DNA of 36,724 nucleotides from an uncultured Pseudomonadales bacterium (GTDB lineage Bacteria > Pseudomonadota > Gammaproteobacteria > Pseudomonadales > Azotimanducaceae). The notes under the pieces were generated by a model. That model searched no databases. It saw only the letters and a program-made list of their open reading frames with translations, and was not told where the DNA came from. The stretch's first letter is position 1, and each line of letters begins with the position of its first letter. Location: positions 1 to 36,724 of the forward strand of contig CALHVX010000147.1 of assembly GCA_938036875.1 (NCBI GenBank), in the 5' to 3' direction. This document shows positions 7,526-15,162 of the stretch, one piece after another. The translations under genes were made by a program, and so were the position numbers.

Positions 7526-8755
7526 TTGTCATTGTTTCGTCCTGAAGTTCTCAATCAACGCTTTCGTGCCCCTTATGCTCAACCGTTGCAATTGCCGTCG
7601 CGGCGATTACGTTGGCTAGCGTTAATGTTGTTGCTTGCCGCGTTGCTTGGTTTGGCAGCTGTGTTGGCTTCCTCTTACGCCAGCAAGGTACGGGTCATGG
7701 GTTACACCGAACCGGCGAGCGGGGTGACCAAGGTCTTCCCTAGTGATGTTGGTGTGGTTACCGAGCTGCATGTGGCGGAAGGCGAATGGGTTGCGGCCGG
7801 TGCCAAGCTGATGACCATCACTTTGCAGCGCTACCTTAGTGCTCACCAAGGGATGGGTGATCTGCAGGTGCTGCAGCTTGAGCGGCAGCTGCGGGAGTTG
7901 GCGCAACGGCAAGCTTTGCATCAGCAGCAGCAAGTAGATGCGGCTGGACTGCTGGATCAACGTGAACGGCAACAGCTGAAGCTGTTACCGCTGTTGGAGG
8001 TTGAACGCCGCAGCCATGAGCAACGTCAGCGCTTGCTGGCTGAGCGCGTGACGGCCATGCAGCAGCTAACCAAACGTGGGGCTATCCCGAAGTTGCAGTT
8101 GGCCCAGGCGCAAGCGGACCTGCTCGCCCTAGAGTTGGCGGGTGCTGGGCTGGCCCGGCAACACTTAGAGGTAAGCCAGCGGCTGGGCGACATCCGTGCT
8201 AGCGCTAGGTCTCAGCGTACCCAAATGGAGTTGGAGGCGAGTCTGCAACGCAGCGAAGGAATGCGACTAAAGCAGCAGTTACACGAGGTGCAAGCGGCTC
8301 AACGCACCCAAGTCTTAGCCCCGGTTACGGGTAGCGTTAGCTTCTTGCAGGCGCGGGTTGGCAAGCGTGTAGCACCAAACCAAGCCTTGCTGAATTTAGT
8401 GGACACCAGCGCCAGCCAAGGTGTTGTGCTGTTGTTGCCATCGCGCGCGGCAGCCCAAGTAGAACCCGGGCAGCAAGTGAGTTTGCGTTACCTTGGGCAA
8501 CCACCCCAGGACTCTGAGTTGTTCTGGGGTGAGATTGTGCAGGTCAGCTCCACCCCCGTTTCGGTTGCTGACCTAGACGTCCCGGTGCCGCTGTCAGAGC
8601 CGGTCTATCGCGCTAAGCTGCAAATTCAGGAAACCCGAGCCGCAGCCGCTCGTTTAGTACCGGGTTTGTTGGTTGAAGCGGACATTCGCCTAGAGCAGGC
8701 TCGCTTGTGGCGATGGTTGATACGGCCGGCTCTGTCTGCCTGGCAGCGTTTGTGA
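7526..8755 (+). CDS. Periplasmic adaptor (HlyD/CvaA type) of a peptide exporter
   Basis: This membrane-fusion protein should link an inner-membrane ABC exporter to an outer-membrane TolC-like channel. The 409 residues begin with SLFRPEVLNQRF, an N-terminus typical of the CvaA branch. One membrane anchor follows (about 29-49), then a lipoyl half (VFPSDVGVVTELHVAEGEWV), a long Leu/Gln-rich coiled-coil hairpin (about 110-265) and the second lipoyl half (LAPVTGSVSFLQARVGK). A beta-barrel region ends the protein. No ATG is available: TTG 7526 is the first start in frame and TTG 7532 the next, neither with a clear ribosome site, so the start is uncertain. Its TGA shares one base with the ATG of the ABC gene (TGATG), so both are one translational unit. 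No TolC gene is in the window. Confidence 0.88.
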   Translation: MSLFRPEVLNQRFRAPYAQPLQLPSRRLRWLALMLLLAALLGLAAVLASSYASKVRVMGYTEPASGVTKVFPSDVGVVTELHVAEGEWVAAGAKLMTITLQRYLSAHQGMGDLQVLQLERQLRELAQRQALHQQQQVDAAGLLDQRERQQLKLLPLLEVERRSHEQRQRLLAERVTAMQQLTKRGAIPKLQLAQAQADLLALELAGAGLARQHLEVSQRLGDIRASARSQRTQMELEASLQRSEGMRLKQQLHEVQAAQRTQVLAPVTGSVSFLQARVGKRVAPNQALLNLVDTSASQGVVLLLPSRAAAQVEPGQQVSLRYLGQPPQDSELFWGEIVQVSSTPVSVADLDVPVPLSEPVYRAKLQIQETRAAAARLVPGLLVEADIRLEQARLWRWLIRPALSAWQRL

Positions 8756-10923
8756 TGCTGAGCCTGGGTTTGTTTAGGCGTGCGGCCACACCTGTCTTAC
8801 TGCAAACCCAAGTGGCTGAATGTGGCTTCAAGTGCCTACACATGGTGGCGGCCTATCACGGCCACCATGTTGACCTGCACAGCCAAGTGACGAGCAGCCA
8901 GGGCTCTAGCTTGGCTGAGCTTATGGATCAGGCGCAACGGTTGGGTTTGGTGGCACGGGGTCTACGGGCGGAGCTTGCAGAGCTGTCTGGGGTAAGTTGC
9001 CCAGCCATCTTGCATTGGGACCTTGAGCATTTTGTTGTACTGGTTCGGCTCAAAGGTAGGCGGGCCGTCGTGCATGACCCAGCTCGAGGTCGGGTTGTTA
9101 TGGACCTGGCTGAGTTAAGTAAACATTTCACGGGCGTGTTGCTGGAGTTGCAACCTGGTCCAAGTTTTAAAGTTAAGGCGGCGCTGCCAGCCCTAGGTAT
9201 GCGCGAGTTGATAGGTCCGGCGCGCGGCCTGATTAGCAGCGCTGGGCGAATCGGCGCCTTGTCGTTGCTGGTGCAGGTGATGTTGTTGGCCAGCCCGTTG
9301 TACATGCAATGGGTGGTAGACGAAGCCTTGTTGAGTGGTGATGCGCAGCTGCTGTCGGTATTAGCCTTGGCTTTTGGTTTGCTGTTGCTGCTGCAAGTTG
9401 GCGCGCAATACCTACGGGACTGGCTGGTGGTGAGTATCGGTAATGCGCTGGCGTTACGTCTGTCGAGCAATGTGGGTGAGCATTTACTGGCGCTACCCAT
9501 GGGTTGGTTCAGCACTCGATCCACTGGTGATGTTTTTGCACGTTTCCGTGCCTTGGCACCGGTGACGAGCTTCTTGGCTCAAGGGGTGCCGATTGTTTTG
9601 GTCGATGGCAGCATGGCGTTGTTGACCTTGTTGATGCTGTCGTTGTACCACTGGCCACTGATGTTGTTGGTGCTAGCAAGCTCGATGGGTTATGGGTTGA
9701 TTCGCTTGCTTAGCTTTGCACCTTTTCGTGGTCGAGTTATGGAGCAAGTGGAGGCCGCTGCGCATCAGGAATCTCATTTTTTAGAAACCTTGCGTGGTAT
9801 CCATAGCGTCAAGGCTTTTGGTCAAGAGCAAAGTCGGTTTGCACGCTGGCAGCAATTGCTGGGTGGTGAGCTAAATGCCGGTATCGCGCTGGCGCGCTTT
9901 ACCCTTAACTATGAAGCACTGCGCGCTTTGCTCTTTGGTATGGAGTTGTTGCTGGTGGTGTACCTTGGAGCGATGGCGGTGCTGCAGCGTGACCTGACGC
10001 TGGGTATGTTGTTTGCGTTCATCAGCTATCGTGGTCACTTTGTGCGTCACGTCTGTGCCTTTATTGAGCAATGGCTCGAGTTTCGGTCGCTCGGTGTCAA
10101 CCTAGAACGGCTGGGTGATATTTGCCTGTATGAGCGAGAGACCCTGTTTGCTGAGCAACCTCCAGCGCTGACCAAAGCTAAGCTGGAGCAATGGCAAGGC
10201 GATCTTAGTTGCCGAAAACTATCCATAGTTGCGCCTGGTACCAACCAGTTGTTGCTCCGCGACGCTAACTTGGCGCTTGCCTCGGGAGAGTTTGTGGCTG
10301 TCATTGGTGCCTCTGGCGTGGGCAAATCCAGCCTGCTGCAGGTGCTCACCGGATTGCAGGCACCGGCTGCGGGTGAACTTTGGTTAGGTCAGCAGCAGCT
10401 GCAGCCACAGATGCTGCGCGAATATCGACAGCAGCTCGGCGTGGTCCGGCAACAGGACAAGCTGTTCTCAGGCAGCCTGTTAGACAACGTAACCTTGTTT
10501 GCCCCGCCAACGGCTGAAAGCAATGCGCGCGTCCAAGCATTGTTATCGCAAGTGGGCCTAAGCGAGTTGCTGAGCGATTTACCGATGGGGTTGGCAACCC
10601 AGCTTAGCGAGCTCGGTTCGGGTCTGTCTGCTGGCCAGAATCAGCGATTGTTGATTGCACGGGCTTTGTATCGCCAACCGAAGCTGTTGCTGTTAGATGA
10701 GGCAACAGCAAACCTAGATGTGGTAAGTGTTGATTGCATTCGGCAATTGCTTGCCGAGTTGCCAATGACCAAGTTGGTGGTTACCCACGACCTCAGCGTG
10801 GCGCAGCAAGCGGATCGTGTGTTTGAGCTGGTGGGGCAGCAGCTGGTCGAAGTTCGGTTGTCCCAGTCTGATCACGCGGATGCCCATAGGCTCAATACTA
10901 TGGGCGGCGAGTCAGCCGGTTAG
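8755..10923 (+). CDS. C39-peptidase ABC exporter of double-glycine-leader peptides (CvaB type)
   Basis: The 722-residue protein has three domains. The N-terminal C39 peptidase keeps the oxyanion Gln17, the nucleophile Cys23 (Q-x5-C in LQTQVAECG), His92 (EHFVVL) and Asp108 (HDPA). A six-helix ABC membrane domain spans about 145-430. The nucleotide-binding domain has Walker A GASGVGKS (518-525), signature LSAGQ (624-628), Walker B LLLLDEA (644-650) and H-loop THD (677-679). Proteins of this type cut precursor peptides after a Gly-Gly leader and export the mature bacteriocin or microcin. With an intact triad, cleavage activity is expected. I start at ATG 8755; a GTG at 8707 in frame would overlap the adaptor by 49 bp. 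No GG-leader peptide gene was found within the window. The end overlaps the convergent ugd by four bases. Confidence 0.92.
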   Translation: MLSLGLFRRAATPVLLQTQVAECGFKCLHMVAAYHGHHVDLHSQVTSSQGSSLAELMDQAQRLGLVARGLRAELAELSGVSCPAILHWDLEHFVVLVRLKGRRAVVHDPARGRVVMDLAELSKHFTGVLLELQPGPSFKVKAALPALGMRELIGPARGLISSAGRIGALSLLVQVMLLASPLYMQWVVDEALLSGDAQLLSVLALAFGLLLLLQVGAQYLRDWLVVSIGNALALRLSSNVGEHLLALPMGWFSTRSTGDVFARFRALAPVTSFLAQGVPIVLVDGSMALLTLLMLSLYHWPLMLLVLASSMGYGLIRLLSFAPFRGRVMEQVEAAAHQESHFLETLRGIHSVKAFGQEQSRFARWQQLLGGELNAGIALARFTLNYEALRALLFGMELLLVVYLGAMAVLQRDLTLGMLFAFISYRGHFVRHVCAFIEQWLEFRSLGVNLERLGDICLYERETLFAEQPPALTKAKLEQWQGDLSCRKLSIVAPGTNQLLLRDANLALASGEFVAVIGASGVGKSSLLQVLTGLQAPAAGELWLGQQQLQPQMLREYRQQLGVVRQQDKLFSGSLLDNVTLFAPPTAESNARVQALLSQVGLSELLSDLPMGLATQLSELGSGLSAGQNQRLLIARALYRQPKLLLLDEATANLDVVSVDCIRQLLAELPMTKLVVTHDLSVAQQADRVFELVGQQLVEVRLSQSDHADAHRLNTMGGESAG

Positions 10924-12236
10924 CCGTTTGCTGGTCGACCTATGGAGTGGTACTGCAGGCCGCAAGTAGCTAAGTACTCGCCGTCGTACAAGTTGCGTCC
11001 GTCGAAGATCACTTTGTCGCTTAGGCTAGAACCGATGAGGTCAAAGTCTGGCGAGCGGAACTCGTTCCATTCTGTGGCAATGATCAGAGCATTTGCGCCT
11101 TCCAGTGCTGCGTAGTGGCTATCGCAGATGGTCACGCCAGTTGGATCACCATCGTAATGTGCAACAGGATCGAAGGCTTGAATCTTAGCGCCACTTGCTA
11201 CCAGTGCTTTGATGATGGCTATGCTTGGCGCTTCGCGCGTGTCGTCTGTGTTGGGTTTGAACGCGATGCCCCATAGGGCAAAGGTTTTGCCGCTTAAGTC
11301 ATCGCCGTAGAGTCGGTGAATCTTGTCGACCAACACGGTCTTTTGCCGTTCGTTTACTCTCTCAACGCTTTCGACAATAGAGGCAGTGAAATCGTTCTCA
11401 CGAGCGGTGTTGATTAAGGCTCGAACATCTTTAGGGAAGCAGGAGCCGCCGTAACCGGTACCTGCATAGATAAAGCTCGGTCCAATTCTGGGGTCAGACC
11501 CAATACCTTTGCGTACCTCTTCGATGTCTGCACCCACTAGCTCGGCAACGTTGCCAAGCTCATTCATCAAGCTGATGCGGGTGGCTAACATGATGTTAGC
11601 CGCGTACTTGGTCATCTCTGCTGAGCGTAGGCTCATGATGAAGACCTTGTCGTGATTGCGGTTAAAGGGAGCGTACAAGGCTTCCATTTGCTTGCTGCCG
11701 TAGTCGGACTCGCTACCAATGATGATTCGATCCGGTTTCATGAAGTCGCTGATCGCAGCGCCTTCTTTCAAAAATTCTGGGTTGGATACCACATCGTAAG
11801 CGACGTCGCTGCCGCGCTCGACTTGTGTCTCTTTGATGATTTTGGAGACGCGATCGCCCGTTCCTACGGGTACGGTAGACTTGTTGACGATCACTTTGCG
11901 TTCGCTCATGTGCTCGCCGATAGAGCGGGCTACACTGTCGACATACTTCAGGTCCGCGGAGCCATCAGCGCCAGAGGGTGTACCCACGGCAATGAAGATC
12001 ACGTTGCCATGAGCAATGGCGTCTTCTTGGCTGGTGGAAAACTGGAGTCGCTTTGCGGCTAGGTTGTGCTGGAGCAAACCTTCGAGGCCTGGCTCAAAGA
12101 TGGGCACTTCACCTGATTTAAGCTTTTCTACACGTTCAGCGTTGGTATCAACACAAAACACATCGTTACCCATTTCAGCAAAGCAAGTCGCTGTAACCAA
12201 ACCGACATAACCGGCGCCGAAAACCGAAATTCGCAT
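10920..12236 (-). CDS. ugd: UDP-glucose 6-dehydrogenase
   Basis: The enzyme oxidises UDP-glucose twice with NAD to UDP-glucuronate, a precursor of acidic exopolysaccharides and of LPS modifications. The 438-residue sequence is full length: the Rossmann motif GAGYVGLV (7-14), GTPSGADGSAD (85-95), NKSTVPVGTGD (118-128), NPEFLKEG (152-159), Lys210 and Asn214 in MTKYAANIM, and GYGGSCFPKD with the catalytic Cys266. The C-terminal UDP-binding half carries FKPNTDDTREAPS. The ATG at 12236 is preceded by a good -10 promoter element. It is separated from the rest of the polysaccharide genes at the left edge, but the product could feed them. Its stop overlaps that of the exporter gene on the other strand. 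Confidence 0.96.
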   Translation of the reverse strand: MRISVFGAGYVGLVTATCFAEMGNDVFCVDTNAERVEKLKSGEVPIFEPGLEGLLQHNLAAKRLQFSTSQEDAIAHGNVIFIAVGTPSGADGSADLKYVDSVARSIGEHMSERKVIVNKSTVPVGTGDRVSKIIKETQVERGSDVAYDVVSNPEFLKEGAAISDFMKPDRIIIGSESDYGSKQMEALYAPFNRNHDKVFIMSLRSAEMTKYAANIMLATRISLMNELGNVAELVGADIEEVRKGIGSDPRIGPSFIYAGTGYGGSCFPKDVRALINTARENDFTASIVESVERVNERQKTVLVDKIHRLYGDDLSGKTFALWGIAFKPNTDDTREAPSIAIIKALVASGAKIQAFDPVAHYDGDPTGVTICDSHYAALEGANALIIATEWNEFRSPDFDLIGSSLSDKVIFDGRNLYDGEYLATCGLQYHSIGRPANG

Positions 12237-12270
12237 CTTTAAAACTCTAACCTACCCTGGATGGGGGAGA

Positions 12271-12299
12271 ATTATAGGGCCTGTTCGATTGCTTAACAG
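12271..12299 (-). promoter_or_regulatory. Sigma-70-type promoter of ugd
   Basis: On the minus strand a consensus TATAAT (plus 12271-12276) is preceded by a 17-bp spacer and CTGTTA (plus 12294-12299), which matches three of six -35 positions. Transcription would begin around 12264, giving a leader of about 28 bases before the ugd ATG. Confidence 0.5.
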
Positions 12300-12382
12300 C
12301 GACTGGGTTTAACTCAGCGCCAAAAGTTGTAAACGGTTGGTACTTGTGTCGGCATTAGTGTCAATTAGCTAACCATAATTCT

Positions 12383-12415
12383 GCTTGGGTTCGCAGTTTG
12401 CGGTTGTGCCCAAGC
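12383..12415. other. Nested hairpin between the phosphodiesterase gene and ugd
   Basis: GCTTGGG (12383-12389) pairs with CCCAAGC (12409-12415), and inside it CGCA pairs with TGCG around GTT (12392-12402). It begins 16 bp after the stop of the minus-strand phosphodiesterase gene, the place of a terminator, but no U run follows in that direction. It may end that operon in a factor-dependent way or stabilise its 3' end. Confidence 0.4.
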
Positions 12416-12430
12416 GAGTTGTCTGTTGAC

Positions 12431-12916
12431 TTAGAACTTTAGGATCGCGGTAGTGAGGGTCTCTAGGTCAACCAAACCAATCTGATTTAACCCTCGCATA
12501 TGGCCAGCGCACTCTCCTGGGTTGAAAAAGCGGGTTGGGCCCGCGACCTCATCACGATGTCGGTGGGTATGGCCATGCAGAGCCAACTCATGGTGATCCT
12601 GCAGATGGCCGTCGAACTCTAGTGGGTCGTGTACCACAATAATTTGGCGCTGGTGCCAATCCAGCACCAAGGGTGGGTCTTGAAACTGAAACCCGTGTTG
12701 GCCGCAGGCGGCAAGCAAACTGTCACGCTCTTGGTCATTGTTGCCAAACACTCCCCACAGGGGAGCGTGCAGATCCGCAAGCACATCTAAGGTTTTCGCT
12801 TGCGAGATGTCGCCGGTATGAATGACGCGATCCACCTTGCTGGCGTTAAACAGCGCTACAATCTGGCGTACGTTCTTTAGGTTGTTGTGGGTGTCGCTAA
12901 CAACGCCAATTTTCAA
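12431..12916 (-). CDS. YfcE/MJ0936-type metallophosphoesterase
   Basis: This 161-residue calcineurin-like phosphoesterase has the whole set of metal ligands: SDTH (Asp8, His10), HTGD (Asp36), GNND (58-61), VVHDP (His96) and GHTH (115-118, His116 and His118). FFNPGE near the end is also typical of the YfcE/MJ0936 group. Characterised members hydrolyse phosphodiesters with Mn or similar ions; the natural substrate is mostly unknown. The protein is cytoplasmic, with no signal peptide. Its ATG overlaps the stop of the thiolase gene by four bases (ATGA), so the three genes DUF35, thiolase and phosphodiesterase form one operon. This suggests, without proof, that the phosphodiesterase acts on a product or cofactor of the same pathway. 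Confidence 0.88.
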   Translation of the reverse strand: MKIGVVSDTHNNLKNVRQIVALFNASKVDRVIHTGDISQAKTLDVLADLHAPLWGVFGNNDQERDSLLAACGQHGFQFQDPPLVLDWHQRQIIVVHDPLEFDGHLQDHHELALHGHTHRHRDEVAGPTRFFNPGECAGHMRGLNQIGLVDLETLTTAILKF

Positions 12917-14058
12917 GACGCTTTTTCTAAGATATGAATGGCGCAGGCGCTACCTAAGCCAATGACGTGGGTCATACCAATACGAGCACCTTGTACTTGT
13001 CGCCCTCCTGCTTCACCGCGCAGGTGGGTGGTGACCTCGTAAATATTGGCAATGCCCGTTGCGCCAAGCGGGTGGCCCTTAGATAGCAACCCGCCAGAGA
13101 CGTTTACTGGGATACGACCACCCAAGGCCACTTCACCTTCATCGATCATGCGCCCGGCTTCGCCGTCACCACAGAGCCCGAGATTTTCGTAGTGCAAAAT
13201 TTCAGCCGTGGCAAAACAATCGTGGAGCTCAACTAAGTTGATGTCATCTGCGCCTAGACCTGCCATCTCGTAAGCAGCGGCAGCGGCCTTACGAGTGCAA
13301 GAGTTTACGTCTGGCATCACCAAGTCGCGTTCTTGCCAAGGGTCTGAGGTAAGTACCGATGCCCGAATCTTTACAGCGCGCTTCATCAGCCCAAGCTCTT
13401 TGGCTTTGCGCTCAGAGCAAATCACCGCCGCTGCGGAACCGTCGACGTTTACTGAGCACATCAGCTTGGTATTGGGATAGCTGATCATCTCCGCGTTCAT
13501 CACGGTGTCTAAGGGGGTTTCGATCTGATACATCGCTTTTGGATTTAGGGTTGAGTGATGGTGGTTTTTAACGGAGACCTTGGCAAATTGCTCGAAGGTG
13601 GTGCCGTATTTGCGCGTATGCTCCATGCCTGCCTCTGCAAACACCGATGGCATAGTCCCGGAGCCCAGCAACCCCTCTTTAGGTATGCCTTTGGCACCGC
13701 CTGAACCGCCAAGTAAACCTTTGCCCATCTGCTCAACACCAACGGCAAGCACGCAGTCGTAGAGTCCGGCTTTAACCGCGGTCCAAGCTTCGCGAAAAGC
13801 GGTTGCACCGGTTGCGCAGGCGTTGGCAACGTTGACCACAGGAATGCCCGTTTGCCCAATTTCTTGCAGCAAACGTTGCCCAACCATACCGCTTGCCTGA
13901 CCCAAGTTGCCGCTATAAAGCGCTTGCATGTCATGGATGGTTAAGCCGCAATCGTCCATGGCGAGTTGGGCTGCTTCTGCACCAATCTGTGGAACCGTCT
14001 TATCGGGAAAACGGCCAAATTTGATCATGTCTACACCAACGACGTATGCATCTGTCAT
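12913..14058 (-). CDS. SCPx/lipid-transfer-type thiolase
   Basis: The 381-residue protein has the thiolase fold: the nucleophile Cys81 in NVANACATGA, ELHDCFATAEI with the His typical of SCPx thiolases, GGLLSKGHPLGATG with His329, and GLGSACAI near the end with Cys372. PVN.SGGL.SKGHPLGATG followed by LRGEAG.RQV.GA closely follows sterol carrier protein X thiolases. Such enzymes cleave or condense acyl-CoA chains. Members partnered with a DUF35 protein act as thiolases, HMG-CoA-type condensers or retro-aldolases (Ltp2 in actinobacterial steroid breakdown). A DUF35 gene sits 62 bp upstream here, which supports an obligate pair. No hydratase or acyl-CoA dehydrogenase lies nearby, so the substrate stays open. 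Confidence 0.9.
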   Translation of the reverse strand: MTDAYVVGVDMIKFGRFPDKTVPQIGAEAAQLAMDDCGLTIHDMQALYSGNLGQASGMVGQRLLQEIGQTGIPVVNVANACATGATAFREAWTAVKAGLYDCVLAVGVEQMGKGLLGGSGGAKGIPKEGLLGSGTMPSVFAEAGMEHTRKYGTTFEQFAKVSVKNHHHSTLNPKAMYQIETPLDTVMNAEMISYPNTKLMCSVNVDGSAAAVICSERKAKELGLMKRAVKIRASVLTSDPWQERDLVMPDVNSCTRKAAAAAYEMAGLGADDINLVELHDCFATAEILHYENLGLCGDGEAGRMIDEGEVALGGRIPVNVSGGLLSKGHPLGATGIANIYEVTTHLRGEAGGRQVQGARIGMTHVIGLGSACAIHILEKAS

Positions 14059-14120
14059 GTTGTTCTCCCGGTTGTGTTCTGAAGATAGTTGAGTTCTGTT
14101 AGAGCTGAGGATAAAGGTGG

Positions 14121-14537
14121 TTAGGTTTTTGGCTGAAAAAAGTACGCCAGGTAACTATTACCGTCGCTGTCTTTACGGCCCAAAGCATCTCCAAAGACAA
14201 CGTCTACGGCCATGTCAAATGCGATGATCTCAGGATCGGGTTCGATGTTTATTAAGTTGCCTTTAATGGCGGTACCATCATCTAAGTCTACAATTGCACT
14301 GACATAGGGAACTTCGATCCCTGGGAACGAGCGGTGCACAATGGAGTAAGAGTAGAGTTTGCCCGAGTTGGGCAGGGTCACCGGCTTGAGTTGATCTCTA
14401 GCGCCGCATTTAGAGCAAGAGTTGCGTTCGCCAAGATAGGTGGCGCCGCAATCACCGCACTTTTGGCCTTCAAGGTAGGGGTCGCCTGCCTCGGGTATCT
14501 TCAGATAAGGAACGACGGGTAAAGGTTTGTTGCTCAT
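14121..14537 (-). CDS. DUF35 zinc-ribbon / OB-fold protein, thiolase partner
   Basis: The 138-residue protein has the two-part DUF35 structure. An N-terminal rubredoxin-like zinc ribbon has C27, C30, C41 and C44 (CGDC...CSKC), and an OB-fold follows (KLYSYSIVHRSFPG..VPYVSAIVDLDDG, then MAVDVVFGDAL). These proteins bind thiolase-like enzymes and are thought to position or exchange acyl-CoA substrates; an SCPx thiolase gene follows directly. I choose ATG 14537 because GGGGG lies four bases upstream; an in-frame ATG at 14570 would add 11 residues unlike the family. It is the first gene of the operon, divergent from the CBS-domain gene. Confidence 0.9.
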   Translation of the reverse strand: MSNKPLPVVPYLKIPEAGDPYLEGQKCGDCGATYLGERNSCSKCGARDQLKPVTLPNSGKLYSYSIVHRSFPGIEVPYVSAIVDLDDGTAIKGNLINIEPDPEIIAFDMAVDVVFGDALGRKDSDGNSYLAYFFQPKT

Positions 14538-14649
14538 GATTCCCCCAATGGCGGTGTAGCCTTGCGCCAAAAAAGTCGCAGCTTGCGATGGTCGGTTTGA
14601 GATAGGTGATTGGGCTCAACCGCAGAGGATACTACTTGTAATGCGCAAT

Positions 14650-14694
14650 CGGTAGGTACCGAAAAGCGGTGGATTAGTAGACCCTAGTGGGTCT
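14650..14694. other. Two inverted repeats before the CBS-domain gene
   Basis: CGGTA-GG-TACCG (14650-14661) and AGACCC-TAGT-GGGTCT (14679-14694) are both perfect inverted repeats in the 182-bp gap between the divergent DUF35 and CBS genes. The second ends 25 bp before the CBS start and could fold in its leader RNA. A regulatory role is inference. Confidence 0.35.
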
Positions 14695-14719
14695 TACAGC
14701 GTGCTATTGGGAGGTGGTA

Positions 14720-15124
14720 ATGCGATCGGTGAAAGTGAGTGATTTTATGGCAAAGCGGTTGGTGACCCTTCAACCGCAAACCAACGTGGTGGAAGCCATG
14801 GGGGTTTTGCTAGACAAGAAAATTTCAGGTGCCCCAGTAGTAGATGACGATGGCGCGCTGGTCGGTGTTCTGTCAGAGGTGGATCTGATGAAGATCATTA
14901 TCCAAGATAGCTACTACGACGAAGCGGCTGGTGTGGTTGGCGATTACATGCGCTATCCAGTGGATACGGTAGAAGCGGACACCGACATCTACTCGTTGGC
15001 TGAGCGGTTTCTTACGGAACATCGGCGCCGCTACCCGGTGGTGCGGCATGGCAAGTTGGTGGGGCAGATCTCTCGTCGTGATGTGTTGCGTGCAGCGCAT
15101 GAGTCGCTGCGCCACGAGAGCTAG
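14720..15124 (+). CDS. CBS-domain pair protein
   Basis: The 134-residue protein is two tandem CBS domains and nothing else: MRSVKVSDFMAKRLVTL...GAPVVDDDGALVGVLSEVDLMK (about 1-57) and VGDYMRYPVDTVEADTDI...RRYPVVRHGKLVGQISRRDVLRA (about 71-128). Such stand-alone pairs bind adenine nucleotides or S-adenosylmethionine and regulate a partner protein, which cannot be named here. ATG 14720 is chosen over TTG 14687 because GGGAGG (14709-14714) stands five bases before it. It is monocistronic and ends in a 9-bp inverted repeat shared with the convergent gatB end. Confidence 0.88.
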   Translation: MRSVKVSDFMAKRLVTLQPQTNVVEAMGVLLDKKISGAPVVDDDGALVGVLSEVDLMKIIIQDSYYDEAAGVVGDYMRYPVDTVEADTDIYSLAERFLTEHRRRYPVVRHGKLVGQISRRDVLRAAHESLRHES

Positions 15125-15140
15125 CTATTCAGCTAGCTCT
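15117..15140. terminator. Hairpin between convergent CBS and gatB genes
   Basis: AGAGCTAGC (15117-15125) and GCTAGCTCT (15132-15140) form a perfect 9-bp stem with a 6-base loop; the left arm includes the CBS stop codon. No strong T run follows on either strand, so the terminator call rests on the stem and on its place between two convergent genes. Confidence 0.4.
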
Positions 15141-15162
15141 GTCTTGCTAGTCCCCGCTCAAT

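Noticed and set aside
7486-7545. Short ORF (M-V-I-G-T-D...) before the exporter, considered as a precursor peptide
   Set aside because: Only 19 codons, without a GG-type leader, and it overlaps the adaptor start in another frame. Not a credible exporter substrate.
8707-8754. GTG start extending the ABC exporter upstream by 16 residues
   Set aside because: The TGATG junction at 8753-8757 is a typical coupled start, and the extension would overlap the adaptor by 49 bp and precede the normal C39 N-terminus.
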